From: Henricia sp. BOLD:AAB3569 | Taxonomy: Eukaryota; Echinodermata; Asteroidea; Spinulosida; Echinasteridae | Direction of reading: 5' to 3' | NCBI GenBank assembly: GCA_037783545.1 | Contig: JBBELK010000560.1 | Span: 62,001 to 126,000 of the forward strand | DNA length: 64,000 nt | Notes under the pieces: generated by a model | Databases searched by the model: none | What the model was told of the DNA's origin: nothing | The model's input: only the letters and a program-made list of their open reading frames with translations | Shown: piece by piece, positions 1 through 12,526 of the stretch | Position numbering within the stretch: position 1 is the first letter of the stretch | How the letters are laid out: the number at the start of each line of letters is the position of its first letter | Program-made: the position numbers and the translations under genes

Positions 1-735
1 TGTCGTTGGCACACTTGCCACAGAAGGAGAGGGCACACTTGCCACAAAATACTTGGCGCGCACTTGCCGCAAAGTACTTGGCGCACTTGCCAAAAGTACT
101 TGGCACATCACTCTTGCCACAAAGTACTTGGCACACTTGCCACAAAGTACCTGGCACACTTGCCACAACGTACCTGGCACACTTGCCACAACGTACCTGG
201 CACACTTGCCGCAAAGTACCTGGCACACTTTCCGCAAAGTACCTGGCACACTTTCCGCAAAGTACCTGGCACACTTGTCGCAAAGTACCTGGCACACTTG
301 TCGCAAAGTACCTGGCACACTTGTCGCAAAGTACCTGGCACACTTGTCGCAAAGTACCTGGCACACTTGCCGCAAAGTACCTGGCACATTTGCTGCAAAG
401 TCCTTTGCACATTTGGCACAAAGTAATTGGGACACTTGCCACAAAGTCCTTGACATATTTGCCACAAAAGAAGGCATGCATGCTTGCTTCAAAAGTACTT
501 GGCCCGCTTGCCACACTGAGGGCACGCTTGCCCCAAGAGTAAATGGTAATCTTTCCACAAACAAAGCCCTTGGCTTATTTGCCACAGAAGCAGCTTGTCA
601 AAAATTGTTCGGTATTCCTGCCACAAAGGTCCTTGCATATTTGTCACAAAAGAGGGCACGCTTGCCCCAAAAGGTACTTGGACGCTTGCCACAAACAAAG
701 CCCTTGCCATCCTTGCCACAGAAAAAATAGCTTTA
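1..735. repeat. 23-bp minisatellite
   Basis: Tandem array with a 23-bp core of the form cacacttgccgcaaagtacctgg. Copies are best preserved at about 120-400 and become longer and more diverged towards 735. Because 23 is not a multiple of three and the unit lacks stops, all three forward frames and one reverse frame stay open for more than 100 codons, producing apparent Thr/Cys/Lys-rich proteins that have no other sign of being genes. Related diverged units reappear at about 1070-1190, so the array probably continued there before the palindromic block arose. Confidence 0.92.
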
Positions 736-736
736 C

Positions 737-1425
737 ACCCAGCACGATATGTGACAAAGGGACCACTCCCCCCTTCCGCCCCTATACCTCAACACACTCT
801 TCCATTTGGTTAGCGTACCAACACCCACCACCACCCCCTTTAAAACATGAATTTTTTTTGAACTCCCTTGGATGTTTCAGACTTAAAGGCACAGGCTCGT
901 CAGCAATGCGCGCCCGCCAAATGTGTGCCACGCAATACGCAGCTCCATAGCAAAGGCATGGAGCTGCGTGTTTCGAGCACGAATTTGGCGGGCGCGCATT
1001 GCTGACGAGCCTGTGCCTTTAATGGGGAAAATGGAAGGGGGAGTTGTCCTCTGTCACATATCGTACTGTAGCTTGCCTCAAGTGCTTGGCACGCTTGGTA
1101 CAAGCATGCATATTTTCCACAAACAGGACATGCTGGCGTCAAAAAAACGCCCCAGAAGTTGTCTTCCAGCACGCCTGCCTACAGTGCTGGGGATGTTTTC
1201 CAGCTATCCAGATCCACTGCTGCATATGCAGCACAATATTTGGCATTGGGTCCCCTCACTCACTCTTCCATTGTTCCCCCATTGTGTCTCAAACATCCAG
1301 GGAATTTCAAAAGAATTCCTTTCAGCTTCTAGGGGGTGGGGTTTGGGGGTGGTGCGTTAACAAAAGGGAAGAGTGTTTAGGTATAGGGGCGTTGGGGGAA
1401 GTCCCTTTGCCACATATCGTGCTGG
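737..1425. repeat. nested imperfect palindrome, foldback-like element
   Basis: The outer arms are about 737-882 and 1283-1425: the reverse complement of the right arm matches the left in order, including the blocks around 740-770, 780-835 and 850-882. Inside lies a near-perfect inverted repeat, 883-922 with 983-1022, and a smaller stem 937-948 with 958-969 around a short loop. A third partial copy of the left edge lies inverted at about 1040-1075. No transposase is seen. It may be a foldback/MITE-type element or a palindromic rearrangement inside the minisatellite. Confidence 0.75.
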
Positions 1426-1552
1426 GTGTAGACCGTATCGAATAGCTACCATCTTGTGGGGCACCTTTTGTTATTTAAACTGTTAAACAATTTAAGCAAT
1501 GAACAAAAAAACTGCCCTACAAGATGGCGGCTATTCGATACGGTCTATACAC
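1426..1552. mobile_element. small foldback element (MITE-like)
   Basis: Arms 1426-1457 and 1519-1552 are inverted repeats of each other (outer sequence gtgtagaccgtatcgaatag) around an AT-rich 60-bp centre. The pentamer gctgg stands on both sides (1421-1425 and 1554-1558), a possible target duplication, although one extra base lies at the right edge. It is non-coding and abuts the preceding palindrome. Confidence 0.6.
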
Positions 1553-2099
1553 CGCTGGCACATACGGTTGGAATGCTAGCCCTTATCAGATTGTGTTTGC
1601 AAAACATTAAATTTAACATTGAGTAATGCCTCAGTTACTTAAATTAGACATTTACAGTAAACTCTCGTTCACAGTCTGCCTTTCCACTGCTTGAACGTTT
1701 CACAAAGACTATTTATAATTTAGGCACTGTCCGTCTCGTCTATGCAAATTTCTGCCATACATTACCAATCAAATTGAAATAAAAACCACACGAGAATATT
1801 TACATAAATTATGATCAAAGGCGGAGAAGTGGTGAGGGTGGGCGGTTGGTATGACACAACTGTTGCGCCAGACAGATACATTTGTCCCCTCTTGGCTTTT
1901 CATTGGTTGAAAGTTACCTTTTCATGCGCTGTGGGAATGGTTCAGGTCGCTACCAAAGCGTACGACTGTGAATTATGTATTTTACCCACCAGTCATCCAA
2001 TGGATTATTGTAGAAGTGTGCTTATCTTAATTTTCCTGACCAGGAAAAGCGGGGTAAAGAGATGTTTTGGTGAAAAACACTTTTTTTAACAATTTCGGT
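1553..2099. other. no gene recognised
   Basis: AT-rich sequence. A 92-codon open frame at 1811-2089 has no recognisable domain and no exon borders that I can support. Confidence 0.5.
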
Positions 2100-2640
2100 A
2101 CCTAATTTGCATAATTTGCATATTTATTTTAACAATATTAATTGAGAAACGTGTTTATGTTCTCTGGCCATAAAATCATGGGTACGTTACACAAATACAT
2201 GTAAATCGTTTTGAGTAGATACTTGCGTACGAAAATACAGTGTAAATTTGTTTTCCCCTAATGGTGGCCGCTAATTTGCATAATTTGCATATTTGTGTTC
2301 ACACTATCAATTCATAAACATGTTTATCGTGTACTGTGACCATGCGAACATATGTTTAGACTCTTCATGTGCTTTGATTGGGTACCTACATATAAAGTTA
2401 CAGTGAAAAATGTAATTTTTCCTAATGGCGGCAGGTAATTTGCATAATTTGCATATTTGTATTTACACTATCAATTCAGAAACATGTTTATCGTGTACTG
2501 TGACAATGCTAACATAGGTTTAGACAGTTTATGTGCTTTGATTGGGTACCTACATATATAGTTATAGTGAAACATATAATTTTTCCTAATAGCAGCAGGT
2601 AATTTGCATATTATGCAAATTTGACACCTTTCCACCAAAT
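2100..2640. repeat. ~165-bp tandem repeat with ATTTGCAT cores
   Basis: The sequence aatttgcataatttgcatat starts at 2104, 2273 and 2437, and a variant starts at 2601, giving spacings of 169, 164 and 164 bp. The intervening sequence is clearly related between units (for example the atgtttatcgtgtactgtgac block). ATTTGCAT is the octamer bound by POU/Oct factors, but binding here is untested. No coding potential. Confidence 0.85.
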
Positions 2641-2987
2641 ATATTTTGGTAGACTTTTAGTATGGTGTTCAGGAGACTTTACTGAAATGCATACCAGTTA
2701 AAAAAATTATGTTGCAATTAGTGGTGGGTTGAGCCAAACAATTGCTTAGATTGACTGGACTATATATGGATGATTCCAAAAGCTCCCCGCCGCTGGTTGG
2801 TTACAATTTATAAATAATTCACCACCTCCGTTGCTGTTGAATTATTCAGCACGAAGGTCACAAATACGCTTTGGTAAAGGCGTTCATGGCGAACAGTCTG
2901 CAGTATGAATGTTAGTCTTTCCTCAAGCGCTAGCAAAAGCGTGCACAAAAAAAAACCTCGCCACGGACGCCTTGACTAAAGGCTAGT
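2641..2987. other. no gene recognised
   Basis: Non-coding; no repeat structure seen apart from short AT-rich runs. Confidence 0.5.
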
Positions 2988-3440
2988 ATCTAGGCAGCCT
3001 GTCTCGGGTCAGAGGTCATAATGTATCTTTTTAGGGAGGATGTCTGGGCCACACGGCCAATGGTATAAACGTACGTGCGCGAGTAGTGATTAAGTCAGAC
3101 AGACGAGACATAATAAGAAGGGATTGATTTACAACCAAGAAAATTGGACTTTTGAAGATGTAAAACTGCTAGTTTCCGTGGCATCATCGCCAGGAAAGTT
3201 GAATGAACACTTGATAGCACAAGGACATTTACTTTTGGTGACTTAGCTGTTGTATCTTGGGTGTAATTATGTACGGCTAGCCTTAGTCGGCGGACCAGAG
3301 TAAATATGTCTTCTCCCTGAAAACTGTGAATGTGACATGCTGGAAATCGTTGCTGTGTTGGAAATAAAATGGACATGGTGGACCGCAACTCAAGTTGACT
3401 GGAGCGTCAGTTTATTCTAGATGCAATTGAACCCCAACTC
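2988..3440. repeat. dispersed repeat, copy A
   Basis: About 450 bp that recurs in direct orientation at 5377-5820 with scattered substitutions. A reverse-strand open frame of 97 codons here has a 76-codon relative in the other copy, but the frame differences show no clear selection for protein. The homology resumes at 3762-3807, so copy B lacks the stretch 3441-3761. Confidence 0.8.
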
Positions 3441-4550
3441 CCCACACGGCGATATACTACAGTAGTATGATCTCAAATGACAAAATCTTTAGAACTGTAA
3501 TAGATATTGAAAAGATTCTTTCACCACATATAGGCCTAGGCCTACATGTCAACTTGTTCTTCAGTAGATACTTGAACAATCTGTGCACACAATAGTAACG
3601 TTATGATGAGATTGACAATCATGACGTCATCAGATACACAATTTTAGCGTTGAATAGTCAGAATCATGTCTTGAGAATTCCAATACTTTTTCAACATCAA
3701 ACAACTCAAGTTTTCAAACAATCTCAAAACTGTGTCGTCATCATCATTTCAATGTTTGTCACCCGATCACCTTGCGTTTGTAAAAAACACAAACGCGAAG
3801 CTCTAGTTCCCTTTTCTTTTTCTTTTTCCACTCAAACGTTTCCAGAGCTTTTCTTCAAAACGGTTCAAGCTATCAACTTGAAACTTTGTAGGAACATCAA
3901 CCCCAATGTGAAGGTGTGCATACAAGTGTGACGTCATTGTGACGTCATCGGGTGTCACATTACAACCCACAAATGACTAAAATATGCATGTTTTAAAATG
4001 CTTCCGTCTGGAAAACCACGTCATCGTGACGTCATCAAGTATCAAATTACACCCCCAAAAAAACAAAATATGCAAATTTTAAAATGCTTCCGTCTCGAAA
4101 ACCACGTGACCCAGGATCTTCGTATTTGGCAGGTTTATAGATGACATTCTGTGCTACAATTTTCTTCCCGTGTACATTTTCATCTGACCCTTCCTTCTGT
4201 GGTCAATTTGAGGTCAAAGTTCAACGAAAAACTCAATTTTTACACTTACCAGCAACAATGCCCATCAAACCAAGCTGAATCGTTAGTAAATTAGATACAG
4301 ACATAGGCCCAACGGCAAACTTTCACCAGCATGTATAGTATCATGATGGCATCAAGTGTGACGTAATCATGACGTCATCCGGTGTCAAATTACAAAAATT
4401 CAAAGGTTATTATTTTAAAAATTAATATCTCAAGAACCGTAATAGATACTTGAACAATTCCTTCACAACATGATAAGTCTAAATGAACTGAACAAATCAT
4501 ACGATGTCATGACCCCTGTGTGACCCAAACCTCCGGTCCAAACCGGAAGA
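3441..4550. repeat. TGACGTCA-rich non-coding repeats
   Basis: Between 3920 and 4400 the CRE-like palindrome tgacgtcat occurs repeatedly, embedded in two ~100-bp related units (about 3930-4020 and 4020-4110, sharing ttttaaaatgcttccgtct) and a third partial unit near 4350-4400. The stretch 3762-3807 is shared with 5820-5867. A 93-codon frame at 3650-3931 has no recognisable domain. No gene is supported. Confidence 0.6.
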
Positions 4551-4552
4551 GG

Positions 4553-4625
4553 TTCGAAAATGTACACTTTTGTAGCATTTTGAATGCTACGAAAATGTAC
4601 ACTTTTGTAGCATTTTGAATGCAAA
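4553..4625. repeat. 36-bp direct duplication
   Basis: The block around cgaaaatgtacacttttgta is present twice in tandem. Each copy includes gtagcattttgaatgct. Confidence 0.85.
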
Positions 4626-5376
4626 TAGAGCCAACGTGGTAGGGAATTTGACCATATAGTTCTACGGAACGAAGTGTTCCCTCACATGTGGACTTTATGA
4701 GTACATATATACCACCGATGACGTCATCACGTGCACGGTGGTTACGTAATGTGGAGAAATTTTTCTTTCTTCATTCTTCCGAAAGAAAATTCTTTTCTTT
4801 TCTATATCTACCTCATGTAAGAATCAAAAGAAAAAGACAATGACAACTTTTTGGAGAACATTTGGTAGGAAAAGCCGCCTACCTCGCTATATTTCATATA
4901 TACATGCATCAACAAAATTCAATCAACGAAATCAATGATACAGAACAGTTACTCAAACATATGCTGTGGCCCTAATTGGGCCGATTCCACAATCCGCTTG
5001 GATTCAATGATAGTTTGAAAATTTCTAAACATTGGTAAACTATATTCCCAACGATGTTGAGGCATATAGGCTGGTGCTTTCGTCCGTTTTAACAGTACGA
5101 GTTTCTGGCCTGCGAGTACCGTATAGCGAGGTGAGGTTGCTCAACCGTGAATAGAACGGTTGGCGTACAATGAACGACTACTGAAAAGGGTTACGTAACA
5201 AAGCGCGCTTGGAATTAGCGCGCTACACCTGTCGTTCGATAACGAAAAGAAAAGACACATTTGTTGGGTCCCTTGGTAATTAAGCTAACTCAGTCGTTTG
5301 ATGGCGCTATGCCAAGCATCCACTAATCTGACGATTTGCGCCCATATATAGTGCTCGACTTCTAATGATAGAACTT
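4626..5376. other. no gene recognised
   Basis: Non-coding sequence without a supportable feature. Confidence 0.5.
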
Positions 5377-5867
5377 GTATCTAGGCGGCCTGTCTCGGGT
5401 CAAAGGTCATAATGGATATTTTTAGGGAGGATGTCTGAGCCACACGGCCAATGATATACACGTACTTGCGCGTGTAGTGAATAAGTCAGACGGACGAGAC
5501 ATAATAAGCAGGGCTTGATTTACAACCGAGAAAATTTGACTAGAAAACTGCTAGTTTCCGTGGCATCGTCGCCAGGAACGTTGAATGAACACTTGATAGC
5601 ACAAGGACATTTACTTTTGGTGACTTAGCTTTTGTATCTTGGGTGTAATTATGTACGGCTAGCCTTATTCGGCGGACCATAGTAAATATGTCTTCTTCCC
5701 GAAAACTGTGAATGTGACATGCTGGAAATTGTTGCTGTTTTGGAAATAAAATTGACATGGTGGACCGCAACTCAAGTTGACTGGAGCGTCAGTTTATTCT
5801 AGATGCAATTGAACCCCAACCCGATCACCTTGCATTTGTAAAAAAAACACAAACGCGAAGCTCTAGT
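5377..5867. repeat. dispersed repeat, copy B
   Basis: Direct copy of 2988-3440 that continues straight into the equivalent of 3762-3807, so about 320 bp present in copy A are missing here. The last ~45 bp can form a hairpin around the run of A residues (tttgt...acaaa). Confidence 0.8.
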
Positions 5868-6775
5868 TGTTTTTGTTTTGAACGTGCGTTCCTCCCGAAA
5901 ACCGATCGCCGCGACACAGTCAATAACAACGTCTTGGGAATGTAGTAGTGACAGCGCCGTGCGCGCGCACCTGTTTTGTATAATGTTATGCAGAGCGCAC
6001 TGTCGCCTGCCTACTATGCATGTGTGCACGATGTCTAGTCCCCCGTGTCCTCACATCGTGGCATGACTACACAAGGATGCCGCGGGCTGTGGAAATCGTA
6101 ATGCCCTCGGCAAACCTTACGATTCGACACGGTAATTTAGAGATTTTGTTGAAAATACAATTGTACTGGGCATTGCAAAAATTAAAAATCTATCAAATAG
6201 GTACTGTTCCACAGAAAATCGAGGCCACAGTTGAACATATTTGCCATTTTAAAACCTGCCGTTTCGGGAAAATAATCTTTCAAGCTGTACATTTTTTTGA
6301 ATGAAAAAAAAAACCGGGTGAAATTAAAACACTGCCTGTTGCCGTAGCTTAATCGTAGTGTGTTGAACAGTTTATTGGCCTAAATCTCGATGGCTCAGAA
6401 ATCTTCGGAAATAATCTGGAATATTTGACAGATACACATTTCATTTACCATCCCATAACAGAGAAAATCGCTCACACCATGGAGCTATAAATAGCTCAAT
6501 GCTCAATCGAAATATGGAAGAAAGGAACTCGCAAAACGCAAATACTGCACACCGTACCGGGCGACTCGTGCGTGCACAAAAACATTGGACAAGAGATAAA
6601 CATTTTTTAAATACGTGACAAAAATTCCCCTTCCCTCCCAGTGGGTATTCAAAATGTCAACTTAAAACCAGCAATAGCACTGTCATAAGATACATCCTTA
6701 TAGGCATATGCTAGGGACTCGGACATCCGTGACATCATCAGTCGTGCAGTCGTGACACTATTATTTGTCAAATCC
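5868..6775. other. no gene recognised
   Basis: Open frames up to 94 codons are present (6020-6304) but carry no recognisable domain. Nothing else is supported. Confidence 0.5.
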
Positions 6776-6779
6776 GTAA

Positions 6780-7213
6780 GGGTGCACCCAAGTAAATAGT
6801 GCTCCCATAGGAACCAATGCTAAATGCCCCATTTTCAAAAATCATTTAAAAATACTCACAACTCTCTCAGCTTCTCAGGACAACAACTGAGGGTAATCCG
6901 TCACTTTTATTCCCTAATTTGCACTTAAAACAAAACTATCCCTGCAACAGTGAAAATTGCTAAACAGACCAGCGTCCATTTTGGAACAAAGGCACATACG
7001 CTACTGGGCAAAATAGAGCCACTTTTAGGAGCTACAGTGTCTAAAATGTTTGTAGTTGGAAGAAAAAATACCCCACATCGCGGCGATAGTCATATTCTAC
7101 ACAAGACCACACTCGTTCAGCTCGTAATTCTCTCTAATATAAAATAATTTGAGGGCATACAAAATATTAATGAGCTCGGCGCACGGATCTCTGCTATTTA
7201 CTTGGGTGCACCC
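6780..7213. mobile_element. array module 1 (internally deleted)
   Basis: Inverted ends 6780-6799 and 7194-7213. About 58 bp present in the other modules (the stretch after acaacaact) are missing, and the left end has the canonical cacccaag form. Confidence 0.8.
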
Positions 7214-8183
7214 TTTAATAACCTGGGTTGTTGAAACTTGGACCACAAGTACTCTTGTGGGATAGAATTAACACTACTGATCACATTTCTGCAAACAAAT
7301 TTGAAAAAAAGTTATTGGAGGACAAATGACAAGCCCACCCAGATAGGGCCCCGCCCATGATGTTTCGTACACTGCTGAATGGACTTGAATGCACATGCAC
7401 TCTCTAAGATTTTACCCTCAAGTCCATCTTCAAATTCCACCTGAATTTTGGAATGTCATAAGTCTCGGGATATTTTTCGTGTTCTGCTGTCCCATATTGT
7501 AGTGATGCCGGTGCAGGGCGGGGGGAGGGGAGTTGCCACTAGAAAGAGAGAGTATTGCTAAAACTCTTCCAAATCAAGTCAAGTACATGTATACTGATGC
7601 ATCTATCTACCCTCCGCCCCCCCTCCCCCACCCCCCGACCCCGCCCCCCCCCCCCCCCCCCCCCACCCCCCGCCCCCCCCTCCCCCACCCCCAACCCCAC
7701 CCCCCAGCTACCGGCCTATTTTCATGCCCCAGGGTGGGGATTTTGATGCATATATAAATCAAATTGTATGACATCTAGGAGCAAACATGCATGTTTTGCC
7801 ACATGGGTTGGAATAGTTTGTCACCTAATTTTTCCCCAGGGGTGGGGATTTTGTTACTCGACAATCACCCCCCCCCGTCCCCCCACACCTCTTATGTGGG
7901 GCAACCTTGGGGAGGGGGGTGGGAGGGAACAAGCTTGATAGCCGGTGCATTACTACATGTAATACCTGTTTTGCTCTGGGCTAACTTCTCTCCACTGTGA
8001 TTGGCAGAATTGATCTTGCACCAGACCTGAAGAAATTAAATAAATAATATTTTTACCAAATTAAAATGACTTCAAAATGTCATTATTCCTGTAATTTCAA
8101 CTTTTACCTTCGATGTAAACAAACTCACGTGTTTAAATACATGTGGAGTAATGAACAACAAACAACATGGCCGCCACTCTACA
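7214..8183. repeat. array spacer 1 with C-rich and G-rich tracts
   Basis: Non-coding, 970 bp. It has a ~95-bp C-rich tract (about 7613-7708), then a C-run (about 7868-7886) facing a G-rich run (about 7909-7926), which could pair as a hairpin. Equivalent spacers are 8664-9647, 10128-11084 and 11565-12526. Proline- and glycine-rich open frames here follow from the homopolymers. Confidence 0.8.
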
Positions 8184-8663
8184 GGGTGCACACAAGTAAA
8201 TAGTGCTCAAATAGGAACCAATGCTAAATGCCCCATTTTCAAAAATCATTTAAAAATACTCACAACTCTCTCAGCTTCTCAGGACAACAACTAGAATACT
8301 TATTGAAGTCTCATCTTTTCAATTATGTTCAATTTTATGAGGGTAATCGGTCACTTTTATTCCCTAATTTGCACTTGAAACAAAACTATCCCTGCAACAG
8401 TGAAAATTGCTAAACAGACCAGCGTCCATTTTGGAACAAAGGCACATACGCTACTGGGCAAAATAGGGCCACTTTTAGGAGCTACAGTGTCTAAAATTTT
8501 TGTAGTTGGAAGAAAAAATACCCCACATCGCGGCGATAGTCATATTCTACACAAGACCACACTCGTTCAGCTCGCAATTCTCTCTAATATAAAAGAATTT
8601 GAGGGCATACAAAATATTAATGAGCTCAGCACACGGATCTCTGCTATTTACTTGGGTGCACCC
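8184..8663. mobile_element. array module 2
   Basis: 480 bp with inverted ends. The left end carries the variant gggtgcacacaag, which slightly breaks the palindrome. A 94-codon open frame runs through the right end and recurs in modules 3 and 4. Confidence 0.8.
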
Positions 8664-9647
8664 TTTAATAACCTGGGTTGTTGAAACTTGGCCCACAAGT
8701 ACTCTTGTGGGATATAATTAACACTACTGATCACATTTCTGCAAACAAATTTGAAAAAAAGTTATTGGAGGACAAATGACAAGCCCACCCAGATAGGGCC
8801 CCGCCCATGATGTTTCGTACACTGCTGAATGGACTTGAATGCACATGCACTCTCTAAGATTTTACCCTCAAGTCCATCTTCAAATTCCACCTGAATTTTG
8901 GAATGTCATAAGTCTCGGGATATTTTTCGTGTTCTGCTGTCCCATATTGTAGTGATGCCGGTGCAGGGCGGGGGGAGGGGAGTTGCCACTAGAAAGAGGA
9001 GAGTATTGCTAAAACTCTTCCAAATCAAGTCAAGTACATGTATACTGATGCATCTATCTACTCTCCGCCCCCCCCCCCCCCTCCCCCCCCCCCCCTCCCC
9101 CACCCCCCACCCCCCGCTCCCCTCTCCCACCCCCCAACCCCACCCCCAGCTACCGGCCTATTTTCATGCCCCAGGGTGGGGATTTTGATGCATATATAAA
9201 TCAAATTGTATGACATCTAGGAGCAAACATGCATGTTTTGCCACATGGGTTGGAATAGTTTGTCACCTAATTTTTCCCCAGGGGTGGGGATTTTGTTACT
9301 CGACAATCACCCCCCCCCCCCCCCCGTCCCCCCACACCTCTTATGTGGGGCAACCTTGGGGAGGGGGGGGGGGGGGGGGGGGGTGGGAGGGAACAAGCTT
9401 GATAGCCGGTGCATTACTACATGTAATACCTGTTTTGCTCTGGGCTAACTTCTCTCCACTGTGATTGGCAGAATTGATCTTGCACCAGACCTGAAGAAAT
9501 TAAATAAATAATATTTTTACCAAATTAAAATGACTTCAAAATGTCATTATTCCTGTAATTTCAACTTTTACCTTCGATGTAAACAAACTCACGTGTTTAA
9601 ATACATGTGGAGTAATGAACAACAAACAACATGGCCGCCACTCTACA
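8664..9647. repeat. array spacer 2
   Basis: 984 bp, the longest spacer. The extra length is mainly in the C-rich tract (9066-9147) and the G-run near 9362-9383. Confidence 0.8.
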
Positions 9648-10127
9648 GGGTGCACACAAGTAAATAGTGCTCAAATAGGAACCAATGCTAAATGCCCCAT
9701 TTTCAAAAATCATTTAAAAATACTCACAACTCTCTCAGCTTCTCAGGACAACAACTAGAATACTTATTGAAGTCTCATCTTTTCAATTATGTTCAATTTT
9801 ATGAGGGTAATCGGTCACTTTTATTCCCTAATTTGCACTTGAAACAAAACTATCCCTGCAACAGTGAAAATTGCTAAACAGACCAGCGTCCATTTTGGAA
9901 CAAAGGCACATACGCTACTGGGCAAAATAGGGCCACTTTTAGGAGCTACAGTGTCTAAAATTTTTGTAGTTGGAAGAAAAAATACCCCACATCGCGGCGA
10001 TAGTCATATTCTACACAAGACCACACTCGTTCAGCTCGCAATTCTCTCTAATATAAAAGAATTTGAGGGCATACAAAATATTAATGAGCTCAGCACACGG
10101 ATCTCTGCTATTTACTTGGGTGCACCC
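9648..10127. mobile_element. array module 3
   Basis: 480 bp with inverted ends; it shares the gggtgcacacaag left-end variant with module 2, so these two are sister copies. Confidence 0.8.
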
Positions 10128-11084
10128 TTTAATAACCTGGGTTGTTGAAACTTGGCCCACAAGTACTCTTGTGGGATATAATTAACACTACTGATCACAT
10201 TTCTGCAAACAAATTTGAAAAAAAGTTATTGGAGGACAAATGACAAGCCCACCCAGATAGGGCCCCGCCCATGATGTTTCGTACACTGCTGAATGGACTT
10301 GAATGCACATGCACTCTCTAAGATTTTACCCTCAAGTCCATCTTCAAATTCCACCTGAATTTTGGAATGTCATAAATCTCGGGATATTTTTCGTGTTCTG
10401 CTGTCCCATATTGTAGTGATGCCGGTGCAGGGCGGGGGGAGGGGAGTTGCCACTAGAAAGAGGAGAGTATTGCTAAAACTCTTCCAAATCAAGTCAAGTA
10501 CATGTATACTGATGCATCTATCTACCCTCCGCCCCCCCCCCCCCCCCTCCCCCCCCCTCCCCCACCCCCCGCTCCCCTCTCCCACCCCCCAACCCCACCC
10601 CCAGCTACCGGCCTATTTTCATGCCCCAGGGTGGGGATTTTGATGCATATATAAATCAAATTGTATGACATCTAGGAGCAAACATGCATGTTTTGCCACA
10701 TGGGTTGGAATAGTTTGTCACCTAATTTTTCCCCAGGGGTGGGGATTTTGTTACTCGACAATCACCCCCCCCCCCCGTCCCCCCACACCTCTTATGTGGG
10801 GCAACCTTGGGGAGGGGGGGTGGGAGGGAACAAGCTTGATAGCCGGTGCATTACTACATGTAATACCTGTTTTGCTCTGGGCTAACTTCTCTCCACTGTG
10901 ATTGGCAGAATTGATCTTGCACCAGACCTGAAGAAATTAAATAAATAATATTTTTACCAAATTAAAATGACTTCAAAATGTCATTATTCCTGTAATTTCA
11001 ACTTTTACCTTCGATGTAAACAAACTCACGTGTTTAAATACATGTGGAGTAATGAACAACAAACAACATGGCCGCCACTCTACA
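10128..11084. repeat. array spacer 3
   Basis: 957 bp, otherwise matching spacers 1, 2 and 4; C-rich tract at about 10530-10603. Confidence 0.8.
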
Positions 11085-11564
11085 GGGTGCACCCAAGTAA
11101 ATAGTGCTCCCATAGGAACCAATGCTAAATGCCCCATTTTCAAAAATCATTTAAAAATACTCACAACTCTCTCAGCTTCTCAGGACAACAACTAGAATAC
11201 TTATTGAAGTCTCATCTTTTCAATTATGTTCAATTTTATGAGGGTAATCGGTCACTTTTATTCCCTAATTTGCACTTGAAACAAAACTATCCCTGCAACA
11301 GTGAAAATTGCTAAACAGACCAGCGTCCATTTTGGAACAAAGGCACATACGCTACTGGGCAAAATAGGGCCACTTTTAGGAGCTACAGTGTCTAAAATGT
11401 TTGTAGTTGGAAGAAAAAATACCCCACATCGCGGCGATAGTCATATTCTACACAAGACCACACTCGTTCAGCTCGCAATTCTCTCTAATATAAAAGAATT
11501 TGAGGGCATACAAAATATTAATGAGCTCAGCACACGGATCTCTGCTATTTACTTGGGTGCACCC
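11085..11564. mobile_element. array module 4
   Basis: 480 bp with canonical gggtgcacccaag left end and inverted right end. Confidence 0.8.
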
Positions 11565-12526
11565 TTTAATAACCTGGGTTGTTGAAACTTGGCCCACAAG
11601 TACTCTTGTGGGATATAATTAACACTACTGATCACATTTCTGCAAACAAATTTGAAAAAAAGTTATTGGAGGACAAATGACAAGCCCACCCAGATAGGGC
11701 CCCGCCCATGATGTTTCGTACACTGCTGAATGGACTTGAATGCACATGCACTCTCTAAGATTTTACCCTCAAGTCCATCTTCAAATTCCACCTGAATTTT
11801 GGAATGTCATAAGTCTCGGGATATTTTTCGTGTTCTGCTGTCCCATATTGTAGTGATGCCGGTGCAGGGCGGGGGGAGGGGAGTTGCCACTAGAAAGAGG
11901 AGAGTATTGCTAAAACTCTTCCAAATCAAGTCAAGTACATGTATACTGATGCATCTATCTACCCTCCCCCCCTCCCCCCTCCCCCACCCCCCGCCCCCCC
12001 CTCCCCCACCCCCCGCTCCCCTCTCCCACCCCCCAACCCCACCCCCAGCTACCGGCCTATTTTCATGCCCCAGGGTGGGGATTTTGATGCATATATAAAT
12101 CAAATTGTATGACATCTAGGAGCAAACATGCATGTTTTGCCACATGGGTTGGAATAGTTTGTCACCTAATTTTTCCCCAGGGGTGGGGATTTTGTTACTC
12201 GACAATCACCCCACCCCCGTCCCCCCACACCTCTTATGTGGGGCAACCTTGGGGAGGGGGGGTGGGAGGGAACAAGCTTGATAGCCGGTGCATTACTACA
12301 TGTAATACCTGTTTTGCTCTGGGCTAACTTCTCTCCACTGTGATTGGCAGAATTGATCTTGCACCAGACCTGAAGAAATTAAATAAATAATATGTTTACC
12401 AAATTAAAATGACTTCAAAATGTCATTATTCCTGTAATTTCAACTTTTACCTTCGATGTAAACAAACTCACGTGTTTAAATACATGTGGAGTAATGAACA
12501 ACAAACAACATGGCCGCCACTCTACA
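11565..12526. repeat. array spacer 4
   Basis: 962 bp. The C-rich tract (about 11964-12048) is interrupted by more T and A residues than in the other spacers. Confidence 0.8.

Noticed and set aside
1..700. CRISPR-like regular repeats
   Set aside because: Contiguous minisatellite without unique spacers; the window is eukaryotic.
6..730. Three long forward open frames and one reverse frame at the left edge
   Set aside because: A 23-bp repeat without stops opens all frames; there is no start context, exon border or domain.
2988..5820. LTR pair interpretation of the two ~450-bp direct repeats
   Set aside because: The homology extends beyond the repeat to 3762-3807/5820-5867 with a deletion in copy B, which fits a dispersed repeat better than LTRs.
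7533..7757. Proline-rich open frames across the C-rich tracts of the array
   Set aside because: They arise from poly-C and change frame between near-identical spacers as run length varies.
8400..8684. A 94-codon open frame repeated in three array modules (also 9864-10148, 11301-11585)
   Set aside because: It runs through the module's inverted end, is broken in modules 1 and 5, and its conservation equals that of the flanking non-coding sequence.
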